Shown here piece after piece: positions 1 to 4,602 of a stretch of DNA of 5,193 nt. The translations under genes and the position numbers were made by a program. Every line of letters starts with the position of its first letter. Positions within the stretch are counted from its first letter, which is position 1. The notes under the pieces were generated by a model that made no database searches, had not been told where the DNA came from, and saw only the letters and a program-made list of their open reading frames with translations. This DNA is from an uncultured Collinsella sp. (GTDB lineage Bacteria; Actinomycetota; Coriobacteriia; Coriobacteriales; Coriobacteriaceae), in assembly GCA_900754435.1 (NCBI GenBank), contig CAAECT010000044.1, positions 1 through 5,193 of the forward strand. Direction: 5' to 3'.

Positions 1-93
1 CCCGCCAGAGCGAGCAAGGTGCCTTGAAACAAGGCGGCATTGACCTTTTGGTCATGCCGCCGAAGTTGAAAGGCAGATTGCCGCTCTGGCGGG
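1..93. repeat. Nested inverted-repeat element with several internal hairpins
   Basis: A perfect 12-bp inverted repeat (CCCGCCAGAGCG at 1-12, its complement at 82-93) encloses smaller hairpins. The clearest is GGCGGCAT-t-GACC (33-45) pairing with GGTCATGCCGCC (50-61) around a TTTT loop, with one bulged base. Two others are GCCTTG/CAAGGC (21-26 / 30-35), which shares bases with the central hairpin, and a short TGCC/GGCA pair near 73-83. The shape is that of a multi-arm RNA or a small non-autonomous repeat rather than a simple terminator. The element touches the window start, so its true left edge is unknown. It lies just downstream of lacC in the direction of transcription and could help stop or stabilise that transcript, but the sequence that would show a U-tract is outside the window. 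Confidence 0.7.
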
Positions 94-96
94 TTT

Positions 97-138
97 GCAG
101 CGTCGAGCCGTTACGGCGGTTGGTAAAACGCCGTAACC
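97..138. repeat. 42-bp REP-like hairpin repeat, copy 1, abutting the lacC stop codon
   Basis: This copy starts with GCAGCGTCGAGCC, then forms a 9-bp stem GTTACGGCG (110-118) / CGCCGTAAC (129-137), and ends in GTAACC at 138, the base before the lacC stop codon (139-141). A second 42-bp copy lies at 1373-1414 with the same flanks but altered stem bases. Neither strand has a U-run after the stem, so it does not look like a standard intrinsic terminator. A REP-type dispersed extragenic repeat that protects or ends the 3' end of lacC mRNA fits better; that role is inferred. Confidence 0.8.
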
Positions 139-1074
139 CTAAAGTTCAGTCACGACAACGCTGTTGTAGATCTCGTCCCAGCGATCCATGACCAAGTGGC
201 CGGTCTTGGGATCCATGGCGTTGAGCTTGCCGCAGGTATTGGCGGTCTTGAGCACCGCGACGTCGTCGGCACCAGCAGCAATGGCATGCGCAAAGCCGGC
301 AATGGTCGAGTCACCGGAACCCGTCGCGTTCACAGCCGCAATCGCGGGCGTCTTGGCACGGAACGCGCGACCCTCATGGAAGCCAACCGAACCGGCAGCG
401 CCCATCGAAACGACAACCCAGGGGATACCGGCAAAACGGTCATCGGCGGCAAGCGCCTCGCGCAGGGCATCGACATCATCGGTCGTAAAGGACGTACCCA
501 GCAGGCCGTTAATCTCGGTCAGGTTGGGCTTTACGAGCTCAGGCTTAGCGTCGGACTCCAGCGCGGCCTCCAGCGATGCACCCGAGGTGTCGAGCAGCAC
601 CTTAGCGCCCGCCTCCTCGGCGATCTTGACGAGCTCGGCATAGTAGCCGGCATCGACGCCACGCGGCAGCGAGCCCGAAAGCGTCACAACGTCCGCCTTC
701 GCTGCAAGCTCGGCGAACTTGGCCGTAAAGGCCTCGAGCTCGGCCGGGGCGATCTGCGGGCCGCTCTCCAGCAGCTCGGTCTGATTACCCTCGTGCAGAA
801 TATTCAGGCAGATGCGCGTCTCGCCGGCAATGGGCACAAAGTCGTTCTTGACGCCATCGGCATCCATGAGCTCGGCCATATAGGCACCCATGTGGCCGCC
901 AAGCAGGCCGGTCGCGAGCACATCGTCGCCCAACTGCAGCAGCACACGGCTCACGTTGAGGCCCTTACCGCCAGCTGTCTTTTCGGGCGTCACACGGTTA
1001 ACATCATCGATGATCAGTTTGTCGAGCTGATAGCGCGTATCGATCGATGGGTTCATGGTAACGGTCAGAATCAT
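139..1074 (-). CDS. lacC: Tagatose-6-phosphate kinase (LacC), PfkB sugar kinase family
   Basis: The product (311 residues, close to the usual 310) phosphorylates D-tagatose 6-phosphate to tagatose 1,6-bisphosphate with ATP in the cytoplasm, the second step of the tagatose-6-phosphate pathway. The N-terminus MILTVTMNPSID is typical of the LacC/1-phosphofructokinase branch of PfkB kinases. The first PfkB signature starts at GGKGLN (35-40); KPN..E lies at 182-187; the second signature NATGSGDSTIAGF (249-261) carries the catalytic Asp255 and the anion hole. The late TGHLVMD segment (291-297) resembles the LacC TGHV region. The start at 1074 is chosen because AGGAG sits 6 nt upstream (1081-1085) and the family N-terminus begins there; an in-frame start 19 codons earlier adds unrelated residues. 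A 343-bp spacer separates it from lacB, unlike the compact lacABCD operons of lactic acid bacteria. FruK is the main alternative, made unlikely by the lacAB neighbours. Confidence 0.92.
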   Translation of the reverse strand: MILTVTMNPSIDTRYQLDKLIIDDVNRVTPEKTAGGKGLNVSRVLLQLGDDVLATGLLGGHMGAYMAELMDADGVKNDFVPIAGETRICLNILHEGNQTELLESGPQIAPAELEAFTAKFAELAAKADVVTLSGSLPRGVDAGYYAELVKIAEEAGAKVLLDTSGASLEAALESDAKPELVKPNLTEINGLLGTSFTTDDVDALREALAADDRFAGIPWVVVSMGAAGSVGFHEGRAFRAKTPAIAAVNATGSGDSTIAGFAHAIAAGADDVAVLKTANTCGKLNAMDPKTGHLVMDRWDEIYNSVVVTEL

Positions 1075-1271
1075 GTTGGACTCCTGTTTAGAAAACCGGC
1101 CCGCGCCCCTCACAGAAACGCGAGCCGTCAATTAAAAAGCTGCAGAATGCCGGGTACCGCCAAAAACGAAGCACCCAAGCTCAGCAAGCAAAAGTGTTAT
1201 CAGAGCAGTTCGCTTGCCAGACGGCTTCGCAACAACAGGGGCAACCCCACAGGCATCTTCAACGTCAGCGA

Positions 1272-1372
1272 GCGGCGTTCAGGTGCCCCAGGTCGCCGCG
1301 AAAGAGGAGCGACGCGTACTTCATGTACGCGAGCGACGGTTTGAGCGGCGAGATGGGGTGCCTGAGCGCCGC
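1272..1372. repeat. 101-nt nested hairpin element in the lacB-lacC spacer
   Basis: An outer 19-bp stem pairs 1272-1290 with 1354-1372. Sixteen pairs are Watson-Crick and three (1278/1366, 1284/1360, 1285/1359) are G.U only when the plus strand is read; on the minus strand they would be C/A mismatches. Inside it, CGCCGC (1294-1299) pairs with GCGGCG (1345-1350). At the tip CGCGTAC (1313-1319) pairs with GTACGCG (1325-1331) around the loop TTCAT. The element runs directly into the 42-bp hairpin repeat at 1373-1414, making a composite of about 143 bp. It is probably a dispersed repeat or structured RNA; I do not recognise a named family. Confidence 0.7.
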
Positions 1373-1414
1373 GCAGCGTCGACCCGTTACGCGGTTTGGC
1401 AAAACCGCGTAACC
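1373..1414. repeat. 42-bp REP-like hairpin repeat, copy 2, 3 nt from the lacB stop codon
   Basis: A perfect 12-bp stem GTTACGCGGTTT (1386-1397) / AAACCGCGTAAC (1402-1413) surrounds a GGCA loop. The flanks GCAGCGTCGA.CCGTTAC and GTAACC match copy 1 at 97-138. Within the stem, two pairs are reversed between copies (G-C to C-G and C-G to G-C), so pairing is kept while sequence changes. The copy ends 3 nt from the lacB stop codon (1418-1420). No U-tract follows on the minus strand, so readthrough into lacC remains possible. Confidence 0.82.
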
Positions 1415-1417
1415 TCA

Positions 1418-1942
1418 CTAGTCGTGGTATTCGCCGCGGTCCCACTTCTCCAGGAACTCGTCAAAGAAGTGCGGGTCAGCCTGAGCCTCGGCGTCGGCCT
1501 TATTGCAGGCATCGATCTTGGCGATCAAGGCATCGTGCTCGGGAGTCTTGTCGTAGGGCTCCTCCAGGAAGGCAAGCATGATGTCGGCCATCAGGAACTC
1601 GCCGGTGATCTTGCCGCCAAAGCCCACGATGTTAGCGTTGAGCTCGCGACGGGCATACAGGGCAGAGGTCATGTCGCGAACCAGGGCGCAGCGGGCGCCG
1701 GGAACCTTGTTGACGGCGTTGGTGATGCCGATGCCGGTGCCGCACAGGGCCACGCCAAAGTCGGCCTTGCCGCTGGCAACGGCCTCGCCCACGGCCTTAC
1801 CGTAGATGGGATAATGCGTACGGGTGTGGCTGTAGGTGCCGCAGTCGAGCACCTTGTAGCCAGCCTGCTCCAGGCGGTCGGCCAGATAGATCTTCTCGTC
1901 CGTAACGATATGGTCGCAACCGATTGCGATGGTCTTCTTCAT
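1418..1942 (-). CDS. lacB: Galactose-6-phosphate isomerase subunit LacB
   Basis: With LacA this 174-residue cytoplasmic protein (family about 171) forms the isomerase that converts D-galactose 6-phosphate to D-tagatose 6-phosphate. It belongs to the RpiB/LacA/LacB sugar-phosphate isomerase fold. Visible motifs are [12 protein letters not shown] at the N-terminus (6-17), the THYPIYG segment (42-48), and [18 protein letters not shown] (65-82), whose Cys67 matches the catalytic-base cysteine of RpiB and whose GTGIG loop binds phosphate. The C-terminal [16 protein letters not shown] (159-174) is characteristic of LacB and separates it from RpiB. The start at 1942 has AAGGA 7 nt upstream (1950-1954). 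lacA lies 63 bp upstream with no terminator between, so the two are co-transcribed. Confidence 0.96.
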   Translation of the reverse strand: MKKTIAIGCDHIVTDEKIYLADRLEQAGYKVLDCGTYSHTRTHYPIYGKAVGEAVASGKADFGVALCGTGIGITNAVNKVPGARCALVRDMTSALYARRELNANIVGFGGKITGEFLMADIMLAFLEEPYDKTPEHDALIAKIDACNKADAEAQADPHFFDEFLEKWDRGEYHD

Positions 1943-2005
1943 CAGAACGTCCTTTCGTCTGAATTCACAAGTTGAGGTAGAAGTTCGAGTTCTCGGTGGC
2001 TCTCG

Positions 2006-2434
2006 TTAGGCCATCTTGTTGAGCATGTCGACACGGATCTGGTGACGGCCGCCGGCGTACTGGGCGCGCAGGAACTCGCGGGCGATCTTCTTGGCGACCT
2101 CGGTGCCCACAACGCCCGGGCCCATGGTGACCATGCGCGAGCCGTTGTGCTCGCGGGTCATGTAAGCGGAACGCTCATCGGAAATGTTGGCGACGACCAT
2201 GCCCTTGATCTTGACGGCGGCCATATAGGAGCCGACGCCGTACTTATCGAATGCGAAGCCCTGGGAATCCTTGTGCTCCAGCAGGTCCTTGGCAACGGCG
2301 GTGGCGGAATCGACAAAGTCCGCGGCAGGGGTCTCGGAATAGTCGACGACCTCGTGACCGTCGGCGATGAGCATCTCCTTGATGGACTCCTTCATCGACA
2401 TACCGTCGGCATCGGAAGCGATTACAACCCTCAT
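2006..2434 (-). CDS. lacA: Galactose-6-phosphate isomerase subunit LacA
   Basis: This 142-residue protein matches the usual LacA length and is the partner of LacB in the galactose-6-phosphate isomerase complex of the tagatose pathway. It has the RpiB-like start MRVVIASDADGMSMKE. In place of the Cys-containing CGTGIG loop it has the LacA-type DKYGVGSYMAAVKIKGM stretch (63-79), followed by SDERSAYMTREHNGSRM (85-101), both strongly diagnostic. It lacks the catalytic cysteine, as expected for LacA, so activity needs LacB. The start at 2434 has a very strong AAGGAGG 5 nt upstream (2440-2445). It is the first gene of the lacAB(C) unit: a terminator closes the preceding gene and an AT-rich promoter/operator region lies between. 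Confidence 0.96.
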   Translation of the reverse strand: MRVVIASDADGMSMKESIKEMLIADGHEVVDYSETPAADFVDSATAVAKDLLEHKDSQGFAFDKYGVGSYMAAVKIKGMVVANISDERSAYMTREHNGSRMVTMGPGVVGTEVAKKIAREFLRAQYAGGRHQIRVDMLNKMA

Positions 2435-2508
2435 GACATCCTCCTTGAGAGATACGCAGGTGCGCAGTTTCTGTTTGGAAGTGTCGAATCGCGTTCAGGT
2501 CCGGGCAT
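2431..2508 (-). other. Possible 25-codon leader ORF overlapping the lacA start (speculative)
   Basis: On the minus strand an ATG at 2508 opens a frame of 25 codons (MPGPERDSTL ... YLSRRMS). It ends in a TGA (2433-2431) that overlaps the lacA start codon as ATGA. Such an overlap is typical of translational coupling, and the lacA ribosome binding site lies inside this frame. No clear ribosome binding site precedes the ATG, so translation is doubtful. The first bases, ATGCCCGGAC, recur in the leader of the IIA gene at 4429-4438. Confidence 0.2.
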
Positions 2509-2528
2509 CTGAATGTGCGGTTCTTCAC

Positions 2529-2616
2529 TGTTCATGTTTATTTGAACACATTCGAACATCAACTGCAAGAATTATTTGTTTATCTTTGTTCTTTTTTGAA
2601 CAAATACCGTTCACGG
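2529..2616 (-). promoter_or_regulatory. lacA promoter and operator cluster (GAAC/GTTC half-sites)
   Basis: This AT-rich stretch holds three kinds of site. TGTTCA-N8-TGAACA (2529-2548) and TTTGTTC-N6-GAACAAA (2585-2604) are dyads, and CCGTTCACGG occurs at 2607-2616. A further GAAC at 2554 is 10 bp from the one at 2544, and GTTC at 2588 and 2609 are 21 bp apart. Candidate minus-strand promoter boxes are TTGCAG (2563-2568) with TCAAAT (2540-2545, 17-bp spacer), or TTGATG (2557-2562) with TAAACA (2535-2540, 16-bp spacer). Either -10 box falls inside the first dyad, which fits repression. The half-sites resemble those of DeoR-family sugar regulators more than LacI-type sites, but no such regulator is in the window. 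Confidence 0.6.
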
Positions 2617-2663
2617 ATGATTGCCGACCGTCTGGACCCGGCGCGGACGTAGCGACCGCGTAT

Positions 2664-2707
2664 TCAACAAACAAAAGGGCGGCCGAGAACGTGTCTCGGC
2701 CGCCCTT
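2664..2707 (-). terminator. Intrinsic terminator of the membrane-protein gene
   Basis: A perfect 14-bp stem (2675-2688 / 2694-2707, core GGGCGGCCGAGA) with loop ACGTG is followed on the minus strand by TTTTGTTTGTT. It begins 34 bp after the stop of the gene at 2742. It separates that gene from the lacAB unit and implies that lacA has its own promoter. Confidence 0.9.
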
Positions 2708-2741
2708 CTTACAGTTGATCTTCCAAAGAACGCTTTGCCGC

Positions 2742-3764
2742 CTACTCAGACTGCCTGCCCTTCTTGGCGTGCTTGGACGGAGCACTCAGAAAGCGGCCCG
2801 TCAAATAGTTCGCCGGGCCGGAAATATCAATCCCCAGCAGGGTGTGGCCCAGCCACAGAAACGCCGCGAGCACCAGCAGCGGGATAACGCACGAGGTCAC
2901 GATCATCACAATGACGCCTTCGATGAGATCGGTCACCTGCTGCACGATCTCGTCGGTCATCTGCTTGGCGCCGCTGGTCACCGACGTAACAAGGCTCGAT
3001 GCCCCATCAGTCAACTGCTCGAGCACGTTTTTGGACTCCGTGGCCTCGGATTTTTTCTTGTTCGATTTTGAGCTGGTCTCGGCCGACTTGTCCGTGGTGT
3101 CGGCTGCGTCCGCAGCCTTTTGCTCAGCTTGCTCAATACTTACGTGATACGTTTCATCGACCTTCTGCGACACCCAAACGCTTGCAGGCACCAACGCCAT
3201 GCCGATCACGGCAACTACCAGCACGCGTGTCGCCACACGGCGCAGGACAGTGCTCGTGCTCCAGCGCCCGTGAATGCCGAGCGACACCGCAAAGAGCACC
3301 AACGCAAACGGGATTAAGATGCCCAGGCCAACCGACCACAAAATCGTGAGCAAATATTTCTCTAGGTAGAGCACGGCAAGCACGATACCAAGGTTGCCTG
3401 AAAGCTGTGCGAGCTGCTCGGCAACCGGCGTTCCCGTATCACCAGGCAGTGCGGTAATGCCCGCAGATAGAGCAACGCATGAAGCCGTGAGCGCCAAAAC
3501 GTTGCCCTTCTTTTGATCGATGACCTCGATGGTGGAGTCCCAAGTTTTGGTATCGGCAAAATGCGGACGAGCTACAAAGCCCGACAGCAGCGCCAGCACC
3601 ACGAGCGCCACGATAAAGCCAATCAGCAGCTTTTTGTTTGCGCACACGACATCGGACAGGCTGGGCTGCAACTCGGTTACCGTCGTGTGCTCGGTTATCT
3701 GGACAGGACGCCCATGAGCCATCTCGTGCGCGTCTCTCTTTTGAATCGATCCATTGTCCGGCAT
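2742..3764 (-). CDS. Multi-spanning membrane protein of unknown function
   Basis: I do not recognise a named family for this 340-residue protein. There is no cleavable signal peptide; a 45-residue polar N-terminus precedes a first membrane segment (46-65). An extracytoplasmic-looking stretch (66-87) and a moderately hydrophobic ALTASCVALSAGITALPGD segment (91-109) follow. Further membrane segments are likely at about 123-163 (probably two), 181-198 and 284-309. Between the last two lies a polar, Ala/Ser/Lys-rich stretch (212-245) that may be flexible or coiled coil. The tail is basic (KHAKKGRQ). The start at 3764 is supported by GAGGAGGT 6 nt upstream (3771-3778). A -10-like TATACT upstream and a strong terminator downstream make it a single-gene unit between two lac regulatory blocks. 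A sugar-related role is not shown by the sequence; no transporter or enzyme motif is visible. Confidence 0.85.
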   Translation of the reverse strand: MPDNGSIQKRDAHEMAHGRPVQITEHTTVTELQPSLSDVVCANKKLLIGFIVALVVLALLSGFVARPHFADTKTWDSTIEVIDQKKGNVLALTASCVALSAGITALPGDTGTPVAEQLAQLSGNLGIVLAVLYLEKYLLTILWSVGLGILIPFALVLFAVSLGIHGRWSTSTVLRRVATRVLVVAVIGMALVPASVWVSQKVDETYHVSIEQAEQKAADAADTTDKSAETSSKSNKKKSEATESKNVLEQLTDGASSLVTSVTSGAKQMTDEIVQQVTDLIEGVIVMIVTSCVIPLLVLAAFLWLGHTLLGIDISGPANYLTGRFLSAPSKHAKKGRQSE

Positions 3765-3802
3765 TTGGATACCTCCTCAGTCCGGCCTGTATTGCGGATG
3801 GA

Positions 3803-3808
3803 AGTATA
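3803..3808 (-). promoter_or_regulatory. Putative -10 box (TATACT) of the membrane-protein gene
   Basis: TATACT on the minus strand is one base from the sigma-70 consensus and lies about 39 nt from the start codon at 3764. The region where a -35 box is expected (about 3825-3832) has no good TTGACA match, so the promoter is either weak or activated. Confidence 0.4.
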
Positions 3809-3834
3809 CCCACCCAGTAAAAAACCGAACGGGA

Positions 3835-3897
3835 GGACAACGGTGCGCACCAAGACTGTCCCCAATGACTAGTCGTTTAAGAACGTCCCCAATGACT
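3835..3897. repeat. Short dyad plus 13-bp direct repeats (repeat-element remnant)
   Basis: GTCCCCAATGACT occurs twice in the same orientation, at 3858-3870 and 3885-3897, 27 bp apart; the first copy runs into the palindrome GACTAGTC (3867-3874). Next to it GGACA (3835-3839) and TGTCC (3857-3861) flank a perfect palindrome GGTGCGCACC (3842-3851). The GTCCCCAATGACT type of sequence is, from general recollection, common near REP-type repeats and mobile-element scars; no transposase gene is present here. Confidence 0.5.
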
Positions 3898-3908
3898 GTC
3901 TCGGGATG

Positions 3909-3975
3909 AGTTGCGGTGGAATAGGGTTTGTTTTGTGCCCGCCGGCCCCTATTCAGTCCCTATTTCACCGCAACT
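3909..3975. repeat. Long inverted repeat, 18-bp arms
   Basis: The arms 3909-3926 (AGTTGCGGTGGAATAGGG) and 3958-3975 pair over 18 bp with a single G.T pair (3919/3965), around a 31-nt loop. The loop contains CCCTATTC (3947-3954), which can also pair with 3919-3926, so two exclusive folds are possible. It lies between the IIA terminator and the membrane-protein promoter region. No U-tract follows on either strand, so it is more likely a repeat-element end than a terminator. Confidence 0.65.
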
Positions 3976-3983
3976 TGGAGGAG

Positions 3984-4022
3984 GACAGAAAAAGCCCTGC
4001 CGCGGGTAGCGGCAGAGCTTTT
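3984..4022 (-). terminator. Intrinsic terminator of the IIA gene
   Basis: The minus-strand transcript folds as AAAAGC-u-CTGCCGC, loop TACCC, GCGGCAG-g-GCTTTT, with one internal mismatch, followed by a T-rich end. It starts about 28 bp after the IIA stop codon. It makes the IIA gene the end of its transcript, separate from the membrane-protein gene. Confidence 0.88.
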
Positions 4023-4049
4023 GGAAGGGGACTTGGTTGTGAGGGCTCG

Positions 4050-4388
4050 TTAGGCGAGCTTGGCCTCGAGCTCGGCGATGCGCTTGTAGGCATCGATGGT
4101 AAAGCGGGTCTGCTTCTCCAGGATCATAGTGGTCATGAGGGTGTCCTGAGCGTGAGCCATGATGAAGGTCATCTCCATCTCGCCACCGCCGGCCTCCTGC
4201 GAAAGCAGTTTGGTCTGCGTGTCGTGGGCACCGATGAGCGCATCGCTGGCATCCTTGTGCAGCTGTTCGGCCTTCTCAAAGTCACCCTCGCGAGCAGCAT
4301 CGAGCGCTGCAAGCAGATCGGTCTGGGCGTCACCTGCGTATGCGACGATCTCGAATCCAACCATCGAGATTTCTTCTTTGGTTGCCAT
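4050..4388 (-). CDS. lacF: PTS lactose/cellobiose-type IIA component (LacF-like)
   Basis: This 112-residue cytoplasmic protein accepts phosphate from HPr and passes it to the IIB domain of a lactose-family PTS transporter. The lactose/cellobiose IIA signature is clear: FEIVAYAGDAQTDLLAAL (12-29), the AHDTQTKLLSQEAGG stretch (54-68) and MAHAQDTLMTT (77-87). His79 is the expected phosphorylated histidine and Asp82 the conserved metal-binding aspartate of the trimer. The usual HAQDHLM has Thr in place of the second His here (HAQDTLM). The start at 4388 has AAAGGAA about 6 nt upstream (4395-4401). No IIB or IIC gene adjoins it: a LacI-type gene is upstream and a terminator follows, so its partners are encoded elsewhere. 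Given lacABC nearby, lactose or galactose is the likely substrate, but cellobiose- or chitobiose-type IIA proteins belong to the same family and cannot be excluded. Confidence 0.93.
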   Translation of the reverse strand: MATKEEISMVGFEIVAYAGDAQTDLLAALDAAREGDFEKAEQLHKDASDALIGAHDTQTKLLSQEAGGGEMEMTFIMAHAQDTLMTTMILEKQTRFTIDAYKRIAELEAKLA

Positions 4389-4451
4389 ATTGCGTTCCTT
4401 TCACATATGAACCAATGGAGAGCATCGCGTCCGGGCATACGCGCTGCGTTG

Positions 4452-4571
4452 TGTATGACAGAAACAATAACATTCAAACAAAAAAGAACAGCTCAAAACG
4501 TAATTTCGAACTCTGAACGGTCACTTTTCGCCCGTGAACGGTTTTTAAACCAATCTGAACAATATCGAACA
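4452..4571 (-). promoter_or_regulatory. IIA promoter and operator cluster (GAAC half-sites)
   Basis: In this AT-rich spacer GAAC occurs on the plus strand at 4486, 4508, 4515, 4536, 4557 and 4567. The last four are spaced 21, 21 and 10 bp, so they lie on one DNA face. TGAACGG is present at 4514-4520 and 4535-4541, the latter inside CCGTGAACGG (4532-4541), the exact reverse complement of the site at 2607-2616. TGAACA-N4-CGAACA (4556-4571) matches TGAACA-N4-CGAACA at 2543-2558. A weak promoter candidate on the minus strand is TTGTTT (4476-4481), 18-bp spacer, CATACA (4452-4457). No terminator is visible between the regulator stop (4603) and this region, so readthrough into the IIA gene is possible. 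Confidence 0.55.
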
Positions 4572-4602
4572 CAATTATCGGCAACCCAAACAGAGCCGCA
4601 CC

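Larger units (their letters stand above)
1075..1417. other. 343-bp lacB-lacC intergenic region
   Basis: This spacer holds the composite hairpin repeat (1272-1414), a small GGGG-CAA-CCCC hairpin (1238-1248) and the lacC ribosome binding site (AGGAG, 1081-1085). The minus strand has a TTGACG hexamer (about 1126-1131) but no good -10 box at the right distance, so I cannot support a separate lacC promoter. The small open frames crossing the region run through hairpin arms and look non-coding. The stretch 1130-1270 contains nothing else I can identify. Confidence 0.6.

Noticed and set aside
110..137. Intrinsic terminator for lacC at the 42-bp hairpin
   Set aside because: The stem is strong but no T-run follows on the minus strand; the repeat interpretation is better supported.
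139..1131. Longer lacC starting at 1131
   Set aside because: The extra 19 residues do not resemble the family, and AGGAG sits at the right distance from the ATG at 1074.
196..1344. Long plus-strand open frame (382 codons) opposite lacC and into the spacer
   Set aside because: It is antisense to a clear PfkB kinase, has a composition typical of a high-GC shadow frame and shows no recognisable domain.
1194..1412. Small plus-strand frame through the composite hairpin
   Set aside because: Its sequence is made of hairpin arms and no ribosome binding site is evident; the RNA/DNA structure explains the region better.
97..1414. CRISPR array
   Set aside because: Only two copies, over 1.2 kb apart with a gene between, differing within the stem; no regular spacers.
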